From a bacterium D16-34 (lineage in GTDB: Bacteria; Actinomycetota; Coriobacteriia; Coriobacteriales; Eggerthellaceae): a DNA stretch of 64,000 nucleotides. The notes below the pieces were generated by a model. It was not told where the DNA came from. It ran no database searches and saw nothing but the letters and a program-made list of their open reading frames with translations. The translations under genes and the position numbers were made by a program. Location of the stretch: NCBI GenBank assembly GCA_003612515.1, contig RAZB01000004.1:124001-188000 (forward strand), given 5' to 3'. Of the stretch, positions 1 to 8,155 are shown in pieces. Numbering within the stretch: position 1 is the first letter of the stretch; each line of letters opens with the position of its first letter.

Positions 1-278
1 AAATAGGCAGGAAGCTCATCCATGTCATCTGGATGCATTAAGACATTGCAAGTCACATGCACTTTCGCACCATATTCATGCGCAAGTGCTACCGCCTCAG
101 GTATTTCATCCATCGAAAAATTCGTAGCGCGTGCACGCATGCCAAACTTATCGGCTGCCAGATATACCGCATCTGCGCCAAACGCCAGCGCGGCACGCAA
201 TTGCTCCATGCCGCCTGCTGGCGCTAGTAATTCCATATCGATTTTGTCGCCCCAGGTTGTACCCTGATGGTCACTCAT
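1..278 (-). CDS. U32-family peptidase, N-terminal part (cut by window edge)
   Basis: Ninety-two codons are visible, read from an ATG at 278 toward position 1; the rest lies outside the window. After a short leader the protein shows ELLAPAGGMEQLRAAL, then FGADAVYLA and FGMRAR. This is the characteristic start of collagenase-like U32 peptidases (YegQ/RlhA group), in which the first beta strand and the GADAVY segment open a TIM-barrel-like fold. Family members include proteases and RNA-modification proteins, so the substrate cannot be assigned. The gene starts 30 bp downstream of the lysS stop and probably belongs to the greA-lysS transcription unit. The Shine-Dalgarno region is weak. Confidence 0.85.
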   Translation of the reverse strand, partial: MSDHQGTTWGDKIDMELLAPAGGMEQLRAALAFGADAVYLAADKFGMRARATNFSMDEIPEAVALAHEYGAKVHVTCNVLMHPDDMDELPAY

Positions 279-308
279 GAGTTTCACTCTCACCAGGAAC
301 GAATGCGC

Positions 309-2345
309 TTAGTACAGCTTTGCGCCAGCCGGAATGCGATCGTCAACCATTAACAGGTTCAAACATTCCTCGTTCTCAGCTTCTTCGCCCTCACCAGGAA
401 TTTCGCACACAGCAGAAATAAGCATTCCGCACGAATCGATACCCATCATCTTGCGCGGAGGCAAGTTGGTAATGGCAACGCAGGTCCTACCAACCAACTC
501 TTCAGGCTCATAGTAAGCATGAATGCCCGACAAGATCACTCGATCAGTACCCGAACCGTCATCCAGCACGAACTTAAGCAGCTTTTTAGACTTCGGCACC
601 GCTTCGCATTCCTTGACTTTCACGACGCGGAAATCCGACTTACTAAAGGTGTCGAAATCAACGAAATCTTCAAAGAGCGGCTCAATAATCACGTCCGAAT
701 AAGCAGGCTTTGCAAGGGATGTGCTCGGCAAAACGCTTGTAGCACTCGGCGAAACGTTTGCGTCGTTTGCATCGTTTGCGGCGCTTGCGCTAGCAGCACC
801 GCGAGCAGTATCAGCAGGAGCTTCGTCACGCATGTGCGGGAACAAAAGCACATCGCGAATGGAGGGAGCATCAGCCAAAAGCATGACCAAACGATCAATA
901 CCGACACCTACACCGCCGGCAGGAGGCATGCCATATTCAAGTGCGCGAATATAGTCGGCATCATAGCCCATAGCTTCATCGTCGCCCATATCTTTAGCTT
1001 CCACCTGTGCGCGGAAGCGTTCTGCCTGATCAACCGGGTCATTGAGCTCAGTAAAGGCGTTCGCGTATTCATGACCCAAAATAAAGAGCTCGAAGCGTTG
1101 CGTCAGCTCTGGATTGTCCGGATGCTTCTTCGCCAACGGTGAAACCTCAAGTGGATGGTCAATCACGAATGTCGGCTGAATGAGCTTCTCCTCAGCAACG
1201 GCCTCAAAGATTTCAGCAATCAACTTGCCTTTACCCCAGGCAGCCTCAGCATGACCGCCGTTGCGCTCGAGGATAGCAACAAGCTCTTCGCGCGTGCGAT
1301 CAAACGAAACGTCTTCGCCCGCACCTTCGCTTGCAAGTTCGATCATAGACGCACGACGCCAAGAACCGGACAGGTCAACAGGGGTGCCTTGATAGGTGAT
1401 CTCCAGCGTGCCACAAGCTGCCAAAGCTGCAGCTTTGATGTAACCCTCCGTCAACTCCATCATGCCATCAAGATCGGAAAATGCCTGATAGGCTTCCATA
1501 GTAGTGAACTCGGGGTTGTGATAAGGATCCATTCCTTCGTTTCGGAATTGACGCCCAATCTCAAAAACCTTTTCAAACCCACCAACAAGCAAACGCTTAA
1601 GCGGAAGCTCTGTTGCAATGCGCAAATAGTAGTCACGATCTAACGCATTAAAGTGAGTGATGAACGGTTTTGCGTTTGCGCCACCAATGATGGCATGCAA
1701 AAACGGCGTTTCAACTTCGTAAAAGCCCTGATCTTCCATATAACGACGAATTGCAGATACAATCTTGAAGCGTTTCTGGAAAACATCTTTAACCTCAGGA
1801 TTCATAACCAGGTCTACATAACGCTGACGATATCGCGTTTCTTTGTCTGCAAGACCATGGAATTTTTCAGGCAGCGGACGCAAGCTTTTCGATAGCAGCT
1901 CAAAACGCTCTACGGCAACCGACAACTGACCACGCTTGGTGCGCATCATAGTGCCGGCAACACCCAACCAATCACCAACATCAACAAAGTCTTTGAGGTC
2001 AGCATATGCTTCTTCGCCAAGCGCATTAACGCGGCAGAACAGCTGGATTCCGCCAGTAGCATCGCGCAATTCCAAGAACATAATTTTGCCTTGGTCGCGT
2101 TTAGCCATTACGCGTCCAGCAATTTGAACCTCATCAACAGTTGATTCGCCATCTGTGAGATCTGCATACTTCTCATCGAGCTCTTCAATGTGGTGAGAAT
2201 AAGAAAACGCATGACCATAAGGATCGCGCCCTGCATCTAGAAGTGCTTGGCGTTTGTTTTTGCGCACCTCAATAGGATCGTCTTCAATAATCTCACGCGC
2301 AGAGATCTCTTCGTTTGATGTCAAGTTTTGATTGGTGTCGCTCAT
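309..2345 (-). CDS. lysS: lysyl-tRNA synthetase, class II, with C-terminal EMAPII/Trbp-like tRNA-binding domain
   Basis: A 678-residue protein that charges tRNA-Lys with lysine in the cytoplasm. It has an N-terminal OB-fold anticodon-binding region (about residues 65-170), then the class II core with RYRQRYVDLV, motif 2 near FRNEGMD and motif 3 near GIDRLVMLL. A typical bacterial LysRS of about 500 residues would end after LLFPHMRDE. Here an Ala/Ser/Asn/Asp-rich linker (about 505-548) leads into a second module (about 562-678). It contains FRVVKVKECEAVPKSKKLLK, a LSGI motif, LVGRTCVAITNLPPRKMMG and a C-terminal PAGAKLY, as in the Trbp111/EMAPII domain at the end of many MetRS proteins. The start follows an AAGG element inside the end of greA, 9 bp away, indicating translational coupling. 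Confidence 0.97.
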   Translation of the reverse strand: MSDTNQNLTSNEEISAREIIEDDPIEVRKNKRQALLDAGRDPYGHAFSYSHHIEELDEKYADLTDGESTVDEVQIAGRVMAKRDQGKIMFLELRDATGGIQLFCRVNALGEEAYADLKDFVDVGDWLGVAGTMMRTKRGQLSVAVERFELLSKSLRPLPEKFHGLADKETRYRQRYVDLVMNPEVKDVFQKRFKIVSAIRRYMEDQGFYEVETPFLHAIIGGANAKPFITHFNALDRDYYLRIATELPLKRLLVGGFEKVFEIGRQFRNEGMDPYHNPEFTTMEAYQAFSDLDGMMELTEGYIKAAALAACGTLEITYQGTPVDLSGSWRRASMIELASEGAGEDVSFDRTREELVAILERNGGHAEAAWGKGKLIAEIFEAVAEEKLIQPTFVIDHPLEVSPLAKKHPDNPELTQRFELFILGHEYANAFTELNDPVDQAERFRAQVEAKDMGDDEAMGYDADYIRALEYGMPPAGGVGVGIDRLVMLLADAPSIRDVLLFPHMRDEAPADTARGAASASAANDANDANVSPSATSVLPSTSLAKPAYSDVIIEPLFEDFVDFDTFSKSDFRVVKVKECEAVPKSKKLLKFVLDDGSGTDRVILSGIHAYYEPEELVGRTCVAITNLPPRKMMGIDSCGMLISAVCEIPGEGEEAENEECLNLLMVDDRIPAGAKLY

Positions 2346-2354
2346 CTGCCAGCC

Positions 2355-2825
2355 TTAATGCTCGATTTTTTCAACCGTCATAACAATATCGCGACCAGTC
2401 GGTCCGACCGCAGTCACCGTATCGCCTTTCTTAGCACCCAAAAGTGCAGCGCCAACCGGCGACTCATTACTAATCTTGCCTGCAGCAGAATCACTCTCAG
2501 CGCCACCGACGATAGTGAACACGCGCTCTTTGCCGCCCATGCTCACGGTAACCGTTGAACCAATGTTTACACGGCTCGAACGTTTCGGGGTATTCACGAC
2601 GGTTGCCTCAGAAAGAATGCGGCTAATCTCGGCAATGCGAGCTTCCATCATGCCCTGTTCATTTTTCGCGTCATCATACTCAGAGTTCTCAGAGATGTCG
2701 CCAAATTCACGTGCAATTTTAATGCGTTCCCCCACCTCAGCACGCTTTTCTGTCTCAAGATAATGCAGCTCTTCTTCAAGCTTTGCCTTACCTTCTTGCG
2801 TCAAAACGTAATTTGCATCTGCCAT
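2355..2825 (-). CDS. greA: transcription elongation factor GreA
   Basis: A 156-residue protein of normal GreA length that rescues backtracked RNA polymerase by stimulating transcript cleavage through the secondary channel. The N-terminal half is the antiparallel coiled coil, with the acidic tip motif FGDISENSEYDDAKNEQ at about residues 41-57. The C-terminal half is the FKBP-like domain, including SPVGAALLGAKKGDTV. A GGAGG ribosome-binding site lies 8 nt before the ATG. A strong intrinsic terminator for tatA ends only about 20 bp upstream, leaving no obvious room for a separate promoter, so greA may depend on read-through. lysS follows after 9 bp. Confidence 0.97.
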   Translation of the reverse strand: MADANYVLTQEGKAKLEEELHYLETEKRAEVGERIKIAREFGDISENSEYDDAKNEQGMMEARIAEISRILSEATVVNTPKRSSRVNIGSTVTVSMGGKERVFTIVGGAESDSAAGKISNESPVGAALLGAKKGDTVTAVGPTGRDIVMTVEKIEH

Positions 2826-2844
2826 GCGTCAAGCCTCCATATAG

Positions 2845-2880
2845 AAAAAACGACATGCGCACCTAGCGTGACGCATGTCG
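2845..2880 (-). terminator. Intrinsic terminator between tatA and greA
   Basis: On the minus strand a perfect 9-bp stem (CGACATGCG paired with CGCATGTCG, 2851-2859 and 2872-2880) is followed by six T residues. It lies 24 bp after the tatA stop and about 20 bp before the greA start codon. Confidence 0.85.
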
Positions 2881-2903
2881 CACGTTTATGATGTCACCTA
2901 GAG

Positions 2904-3212
2904 CTATTCAGACTTTTTCTTCACCGTGGTCTTTTTTGCGGTGGTAGTCTTTTTTGCAGTAGTTGTCTTTTTAGGAGCAGGCTTCTTTACCGGCTCTTCA
3001 ACAACTTCCTCTTCCTCTTCTTCGATGACTTCTTCGTCATCGTCATCAGCGTCTTCGATCTCCTTCTTGCCAGCACCCATGCCGTCACGCAAGTTCTTGA
3101 CCGTCTTGCCTAGTGCGCTACCAAGTTTAGGAAGGTTCTTCGGGCCAAAAATGAGCAAGATCACCGCAAGGATGATAAGGAGCTCTGGCACGCCCATTCC
3201 GAGAAATTTCAT
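2904..3212 (-). CDS. tatA: Sec-independent (twin-arginine) translocase subunit TatA
   Basis: A 102-residue protein. The N-terminal membrane helix (about residues 6-21, ELLIILAVILLIFGP) is followed by the FGPKNLP hinge and the amphipathic helix LPKLGSALGKTVKNLRDG, as in TatA/TatE. The pore-forming subunit of the Tat pathway exports folded proteins. The tail is unusual: an acidic stretch (DADDDDEEVIEEEEEEVVEE) followed by lysine-rich TTTAKK repeats, giving a strongly bipolar low-complexity end. GGAGG lies upstream of the ATG at good spacing. No tatC is in the window. The stop codon is TAG. Confidence 0.95.
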   Translation of the reverse strand: MKFLGMGVPELLIILAVILLIFGPKNLPKLGSALGKTVKNLRDGMGAGKKEIEDADDDDEEVIEEEEEEVVEEPVKKPAPKKTTTAKKTTTAKKTTVKKKSE

Positions 3213-3407
3213 TGCTTCCTCCGTGATGTTTCAAAATGTAACTACACCATGTAGTCACTGACCTTCGAAACTTTACCACAATCCTGTGGTCTTGTGTTCG
3301 TCTTCTTTAAACATTACAGGCGCTACATAACTTACGGATACCGTAGCACCGAGAAGAAACATGCAATTCAGCAATATTGCAAGAGCGTTTATGGCCACGG
3401 CAACAAC

Positions 3408-3440
3408 AAACCCCGCTGGCAAACCAACGGGGTTTAAAAG
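3408..3440 (-). terminator. Intrinsic terminator of the tRNA-Pro gene
   Basis: Twelve-base arms at 3408-3419 and 3424-3435 pair with one mismatch around a 4-nt loop and are followed on the minus strand by GTTGTTG. It lies directly downstream of the tRNA 3' end. Confidence 0.7.
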
Positions 3441-3445
3441 ATTCA

Positions 3446-3522
3446 TGGTCGGGTTGACAGGATTTGAACCTGCGGCCTCTGCGTCCCGAACGCAGCGCTC
3501 TACCAAGCTGAGCCACAACCCG
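3446..3522 (-). tRNA. tRNA-Pro (anticodon CGG)
   Basis: A 77-nt cloverleaf. The acceptor arm is CGGGTTG paired with CAACCCG, followed by A73 and an encoded CCA. The D arm contains AGCTTGGTAGAGC. The anticodon stem is CTGCG/CGCAG with loop TTCGGGA, giving anticodon CGG, which reads CCG (proline). The T arm contains GGTTCAAATCC. The C1-G72 first pair is the expected feature of bacterial tRNA-Pro. Confidence 0.97.
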
Positions 3523-3550
3523 ATTTTGAATGCTGAAAACAGCGACGTTT

Positions 3551-3580
3551 ATCTTAGCATAGCCACCGCATTGCTAGCAA
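3551..3580 (-). promoter_or_regulatory. Putative sigma-A-type promoter of tRNA-Pro
   Basis: Read on the minus strand, TTGCTA (3575-3580) and TAAGAT (3551-3556) are separated by 18 bp. The predicted start site lies about 20 nt before the mature tRNA 5' end. Confidence 0.5.
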
Positions 3581-3675
3581 GATGAAAATCTTGCATCAGG
3601 AAAGATTCTTAGCGGCAACGAGTAAATTGTGAGCTGGCAGCTGCAACCTCTTAACTGCAGGCTGCAGCATGAAAG

Positions 3676-4191
3676 CTACTGAGCGCGATTTTGTTTGCGC
3701 GTTGCTAAGTGCTCAAGCGAAACCACTTTCGTGACAAAAATACCCTCGCTCATCACATCGCCAGCATCATCGTAAGCTCGCACATTCCAGTACTGCTTCA
3801 TGCCGCTCACTTTTGACGGCTCCTCGTGGTCAAGTTCAGCAACGCCGCGAATGTGTCCTGACTGGGCACTTTTACGATGTCGAACATCAATTTCAACCCC
3901 AAAGGGACGCTCTTTGGACATATCGCAATGCATATGCGCCCCGCGTGATGCAACGGTTTCCAAAAGTGCCAATGTGACACCGCCATGCACGTAGCCAAAA
4001 GGCTGATGAAACTGTGGCAGGATTGGCATAATAGCCTCAACACGCTCAGGATCATCGTACGTAAACTCAATATGAAGCACATCTGCAAAGGTGTCAGAGT
4101 TAGGCGCAACTGCACTATCTGAAGCCGCCGAATCATATTCCTGATCAGCAACAATAGCCTCAGAATCAGCGTGTCTCGTATCCATATCCAT
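3676..4191 (-). CDS. Hotdog-fold (PaaI/YigI-like) acyl-CoA thioesterase
   Basis: A 171-residue cytoplasmic protein. The first 40 residues are acidic and low in complexity. The rest is a single hotdog domain with FHQPFGYVHGGVTLALLETVAS, the HGG-containing segment that caps the central helix and includes the acidic catalytic residue in PaaI-type thioesterases, and GVEIDVRHRKSAQSG on the following strand. Family members hydrolyse acyl- or aryl-CoA thioesters such as DHNA-CoA; the substrate here is unknown. The gene begins 17 bp after the upstream flippase-like gene and may be the last gene of that operon. Confidence 0.8.
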   Translation of the reverse strand: MDMDTRHADSEAIVADQEYDSAASDSAVAPNSDTFADVLHIEFTYDDPERVEAIMPILPQFHQPFGYVHGGVTLALLETVASRGAHMHCDMSKERPFGVEIDVRHRKSAQSGHIRGVAELDHEEPSKVSGMKQYWNVRAYDDAGDVMSEGIFVTKVVSLEHLATRKQNRAQ

Positions 4192-4208
4192 CCCTACTTT
4201 TACCTGGA

Positions 4209-5264
4209 TTATTTCTCTTTAGGGGAAGTTTTGCTTTCGCCCTCTTTGACCGCACGCTTTGCATCGCGCTTGAACGTTTTGGTGGTGTTGATAAGGATGG
4301 CTCCAATAAGAAACGGCATCCAAAAAACAATTCCGCGGTACACCAGTGCAATGGACAAGCCTGCCGCAGCCGTCTCGCCAAATGCAGTAAAAGCAACCAC
4401 CACTGCCGCCTCAACAACACCGACTCCTTGCGGCGTAATAGAGATCATGGCGAAGAGTGTCGCTACCACATAACCGCAGATGAGGGCTTCGGGAGTGTGC
4501 ACGCCAAAACCGACACCCACCAAGCAAAAACACGCAAGTTCGCATGTGCTTGCAAATATCGAGCAGCCAAATGCCTTTGCGGTTGTTTTTGGATTGCGAG
4601 CAATCAGGCCTGCAGCCTCAGAGAAAGACGCCACTATACGATCAACCCATGGGTCAAGTGCTTTGCGCTTGAATTTCACTAAAATACGATTGACCAGGCG
4701 CTCTATGGGGCGCAAAACACGCTTTAACACACGAGGCTTCTTGCGACCAAGCACCATAATAATCACCATGGCACCCACCAGCACAAGAACCAACAACCCC
4801 AGCAAAAACCACACCGGAGAAAGCCCGACGGTTACCGCCAAAAGGGAAAAACCAATCAACATGATACAGGCGAAACCAGAATCAATGGTGATCTGCATTA
4901 ACAGCGCTGCAGATGTTGCTTTGCCCGGTGCAATGCCTCGTCTGCGCGCATCATCCACCACCAATGTTGTACCTGCTAGATTAAGTGATGGAGCAATGGT
5001 ATTTACGAAAAAGGTGCCGAATACCAGCGGAAGTGTTGAACGCGCATCCATGCGCTCACCCACCGCCTCAAAGGCATATGAATAGGCAAAGCTTTGCGCA
5101 AAGTATTTCCCTAACTGCGTACAAACTGCAGCAATAAGTGGAACTACCGCTCCTTGCTTAATGGTGTCAGCTAGCTCTACCAGCTGATCGCCGCGCAAAA
5201 GGATCATTGCCAACACGATGACAACAACCACGCCGATTAGTATTTTACGGATAGACAGCTTCAC
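4209..5264 (-). CDS. MprF-flippase-like (UPF0104 / LPG_synthase_TM) integral membrane protein
   Basis: A 351-residue polytopic protein with about eight hydrophobic segments. It resembles the transmembrane flippase half of MprF and the YbhN/UPF0104 family, with family-typical stretches NTIAPSLNLAGTTLVVDDARRRG, SITPQGVGVVEAAVVVAF and IALVYRGIVFWMPFLIGA. It lacks the soluble aminoacyltransferase domain of MprF, so alone it is more likely a lipid or lipid-linked-substrate transporter than a synthase. Translation begins at a GTG that overlaps the ATP-grasp stop by 4 bp (GTGA), so the genes are coupled. The C-terminus is lysine-rich. It shares several motifs with the third gene upstream, suggesting paralogs. 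Confidence 0.85.
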   Translation of the reverse strand: MKLSIRKILIGVVVVIVLAMILLRGDQLVELADTIKQGAVVPLIAAVCTQLGKYFAQSFAYSYAFEAVGERMDARSTLPLVFGTFFVNTIAPSLNLAGTTLVVDDARRRGIAPGKATSAALLMQITIDSGFACIMLIGFSLLAVTVGLSPVWFLLGLLVLVLVGAMVIIMVLGRKKPRVLKRVLRPIERLVNRILVKFKRKALDPWVDRIVASFSEAAGLIARNPKTTAKAFGCSIFASTCELACFCLVGVGFGVHTPEALICGYVVATLFAMISITPQGVGVVEAAVVVAFTAFGETAAAGLSIALVYRGIVFWMPFLIGAILINTTKTFKRDAKRAVKEGESKTSPKEK

Positions 5265-6409
5265 TTAAGGAATTCCACCAAGTCAGTATGCATGAGAAAA
5301 TCCAACTCTGCAGGATTATCGCGCTCAGTCTCAATAAAGAGAAAGCCGTAATTGCCTACACGATTTACGTCATACTCTCGCATTTCCAATACCTTATTAA
5401 AACGTGCGCAAAAAGCATCATAATCAAACGTTTCTTTACCGGTTATCCCTGATGGCGGATTCAAAAGTGACATGGTATATACCTTGTCATCCTTGCCGGT
5501 AAAGGCGGCATCAAAATCCACTGGTTTATCATCCAAGAAAGCCTCATAGGTACGATATCCGTAACCATAGAGCGCAACATCAGTACCACCAAGACCTGCA
5601 AAACGCAGCGGGTTAAACTCGATAGGCGTTACTTTACCATCTGCCACGCGAACTTCAACATGAACCGGAAAATTACGCACGCCTATAATCTCATTTACCT
5701 GGTCAAGCCATGACTTAAACAGAGGAGCCATTTCGCGCACAAGAGGAGCGCTGGTCACATACATCCTGTCTGACGTATCCTCAGGTGACATAAAGTCATG
5801 ACGAAGCACGTTAAGCATATGTGCTTTGCCCTGCTCGTCAAAGTAGGCATCAAGCGCATACTCAGTACCCGTAATGTAGCCTTCTAAGATATACGTCTCA
5901 GTGCCTACGACGCTCTCGGGATACATTGCCTTCCAGCTCTCAGCGCTTTTAGCAATATCAGCAAGCGCACTGTTCCAGTCATCCTCGTTTTGGATAGCAT
6001 ATACACCCATGCTGCAAAAACCCACTGAAGGCTTGAGCACAAACGGCACGGGAAGCTGGGAGAAGTCAACATTTGCCAATTCATCAGCGCTCATCGTTTT
6101 ATAAAACAAATCGGGGTTGAGTGGTGCAAGCGCCTTGCGCATAGCAGCCTTATCCTTAAAGGTCTCAATTCCTTCACATAAGCTCAAATTGTCGGTGTTT
6201 TCAAGAATCCATGCTAATGCATTTTCGGAGTTGGTATATACTCGCTCACCTTTGTTGATGCGATTTGCGGTTTCCTCATCATCAACCATATTGAGATTAA
6301 AGCGCTTCGCCAATCCCTCGACAAACGTATTACGGCGTACCGGATGTTGCGTCTCCTCCATCCACGTCAGCAGTGGCTCTGAGGCATATGGCTCATCAAG
6401 CAAGATCAT
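5261..6409 (-). CDS. ATP-grasp domain protein, probable carboxylate-amine ligase
   Basis: A 382-residue soluble protein with an ATP-grasp fold. Evidence is the FVLKPSVGFCSMGVYAI strand-loop (about residues 120-136) that contacts ATP, ILEGYITGTEYALDAYF, and VTPIEFNPLRFAGLG, whose E-x-N pair is the usual Mg-ATP-binding motif. ATP-grasp enzymes join a carboxylate to an amine or thiol through an acyl phosphate; members include D-Ala ligases, PurK, carbamoyl phosphate synthase and peptide ligases. The N-terminal 100 residues resemble no specific subfamily that I recognise. It lies between two MprF-flippase-like genes (21 bp after one, 4-bp overlap with the next), so its product may be the molecule they move. 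Confidence 0.8.
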   Translation of the reverse strand: MILLDEPYASEPLLTWMEETQHPVRRNTFVEGLAKRFNLNMVDDEETANRINKGERVYTNSENALAWILENTDNLSLCEGIETFKDKAAMRKALAPLNPDLFYKTMSADELANVDFSQLPVPFVLKPSVGFCSMGVYAIQNEDDWNSALADIAKSAESWKAMYPESVVGTETYILEGYITGTEYALDAYFDEQGKAHMLNVLRHDFMSPEDTSDRMYVTSAPLVREMAPLFKSWLDQVNEIIGVRNFPVHVEVRVADGKVTPIEFNPLRFAGLGGTDVALYGYGYRTYEAFLDDKPVDFDAAFTGKDDKVYTMSLLNPPSGITGKETFDYDAFCARFNKVLEMREYDVNRVGNYGFLFIETERDNPAELDFLMHTDLVEFLK

Positions 6410-6430
6410 ACGAAAACTCCTTTACGACCT

Positions 6431-7999
6431 TTACGAAGTAGTTTTTGCTGCATGCTCAAGCATACCATCTTGCTGAGCCTGCATTCGCAGCTTTGCGCCA
6501 TTTTCGGCTTGCTGTCCCCAGCCAGTTGCTTCGCGAATACGCTTGGTCTGTGTACCAGAAGGCGCGCGAGTGGCTTTCGCGTGTGGCTTTTTCGTCATGC
6601 GATTGCGAAAATGCCGCCACGCTTGGCGCAGGTGCAAAGGCTCGTCAAACGACTCGCGCTTTACAAAGAGCCATACTATCAGCAAAAGCGCAGCAAGCGA
6701 TACCGTCCACGTCTCTTCAAACAAAAATTCCGCACCTGCTATGAGCACCAATGCGGTGAGCGAAAACGCCCATGCCGTGCGAAGACGAAGAATCAGACCG
6801 ATCGCGCATATGATAAGCACTGCCGCACATACCAGCAAAAGCGGCGTTGAAAAGAGATTGCCAATATCAACCCATGAGGTCAACGCAGTAAAAGGGGTCA
6901 TTTCATGCGGAATGACAGCTAAACAGATATTCGCCACCGCCACCATAAGCAAAAGCGTGCCCGAAATCCAACCAGCATCTTGAGCGCGCTTTTCTTGGGA
7001 CTCGTCCCCTTTTTGCTTGAAGAATCCCGTACGAGAGAGCATAAGCGCGCCAATGCAAAAGGGCACCCAAAAAATGATGCCGCGATATACCAGCGCAATA
7101 GCTGCAGCTGTGCCAACCGCACAGCCATGCGCAGTCAGAATAGCGGTAATTGCCGCTTCGGTCACGCCAATGCCTTGCGGCGCAGGTGACACCATGATAA
7201 GCACAGCAGCTATAGCAAAAGAAATAACCAGCGCCCCCACTTGCTCATAACCAAACGCATATCCCACGGCTACCAAGCATGCCATGTTGAGCATTCCTGA
7301 AAATGCCGCATATGCCACACAAATTGCCGTCCCTTTCGGATTGTGCGCCAGAACATGCGCCGAAGAAACAAGAGACGCACTCGTCTTTTTTGCCCAATCA
7401 TTCCCTAAAGACTTCTTGAAAAGGCCAAGTAATTTATTACCAATCAGCTGTACCACAGCAAGCAGTTTATCCAACACGAACGGCCATTTATATGCCACTG
7501 CAAAAACACCCACCAGTCCAACCAGCGTTGCAACCATAGCAAGCGTCCCTAGCAAAAACCATGTATTCATCTTGCCGGCCGCAATCATCGTCACGCATCC
7601 CATAAGTGAGACCATCATAACGGCAGCGAAATATCCGATCTGCGAAAGAATTGCCCCCGAAGTAGCTTGCCCGATATCGCAGCCTTGCTCATGAGCATCA
7701 TCAATAATAAAAGCTACGCCCGCTGCACCAGAAAAAAGGCAAAACGTGTTGATAAATACGAGCGAAAAAATGAGTTTGACGTTGTGCCAGAATGGTGTTT
7801 TATGCCCTACTGCTGCAAAAGCTTCCTCATACGAAGCCGCTTGTACAAAATGACGACCAAGCATCAACAGAACTGCTGCAACAAGAGGAATAACAGCACC
7901 GCCCTGCACCGACTTAATGAAGTTTGAGAGCAAATCAGCATTCGCCAACAAAAAGCATACACACGCAACGCCAAGCACCAAAAGCAGCGCCTTTTTCAT
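6431..7999 (-). CDS. MprF-flippase-like (UPF0104 / LPG_synthase_TM) membrane protein with C-terminal extra helices
   Basis: A 522-residue polytopic membrane protein. The first ~325 residues repeat the architecture of the downstream 351-residue paralog, including FCLFSGAAGVAFIIDDAHEQG, APQGIGVTEAAITAIL and IALVYRGIIFWVPFCIGAL. An added region of about 110 residues carries four more hydrophobic segments, followed by a basic tail rich in Arg, Lys and Gln. There is no aminoacyltransferase domain. The start is supported by AGGAGG 6 nt upstream of the ATG. It is the first gene of the operon, which continues with the ATP-grasp enzyme, the second flippase-like protein and the thioesterase. Confidence 0.85.
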   Translation of the reverse strand: MKKALLLVLGVACVCFLLANADLLSNFIKSVQGGAVIPLVAAVLLMLGRHFVQAASYEEAFAAVGHKTPFWHNVKLIFSLVFINTFCLFSGAAGVAFIIDDAHEQGCDIGQATSGAILSQIGYFAAVMMVSLMGCVTMIAAGKMNTWFLLGTLAMVATLVGLVGVFAVAYKWPFVLDKLLAVVQLIGNKLLGLFKKSLGNDWAKKTSASLVSSAHVLAHNPKGTAICVAYAAFSGMLNMACLVAVGYAFGYEQVGALVISFAIAAVLIMVSPAPQGIGVTEAAITAILTAHGCAVGTAAAIALVYRGIIFWVPFCIGALMLSRTGFFKQKGDESQEKRAQDAGWISGTLLLMVAVANICLAVIPHEMTPFTALTSWVDIGNLFSTPLLLVCAAVLIICAIGLILRLRTAWAFSLTALVLIAGAEFLFEETWTVSLAALLLIVWLFVKRESFDEPLHLRQAWRHFRNRMTKKPHAKATRAPSGTQTKRIREATGWGQQAENGAKLRMQAQQDGMLEHAAKTTS

Positions 8000-8060
8000 G
8001 AGATGCCTCCTGAGAGTCTGATGTCTTTTTTGCTACCGTCCTCTTCCTACTATAGACAAA

Positions 8061-8104
8061 AACAAACGAGGCAACGTCTTGCTTGTTTGCGTCGTTGCCT
8101 CGTT
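8061..8104 (-). terminator. Intrinsic terminator downstream of the LRR coding region
   Basis: Perfect 12-bp arms (8065-8076 and 8093-8104) are followed on the minus strand by TTTGTTTTTG. It lies about 50 bp after the LRR stop codon. Immediately next to it, 8110-8136 resembles 12783-12809 downstream of the paralogous gene, so the 3' flank was probably duplicated with the gene. Confidence 0.85.
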
Positions 8105-8155
8105 GTTGAGCAATCTCATCAGTAACGAAAGATTCGCTGAGAGAATTTCTTGCTT

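Noticed and set aside
519-1142. Long plus-strand frames opposite lysS, rpoC, uvrB and the surface protein
   Set aside because: They lie antisense to well-supported genes, have no recognisable domains, and reflect the codon bias of the true strand.
3273-3518. 81-residue minus-strand frame with a hydrophobic stretch after the tRNA
   Set aside because: Its 5' part is the tRNA-Pro gene, the next ATG overlaps the tRNA CCA end, there is no ribosome-binding site, and the frame runs through the tRNA terminator.
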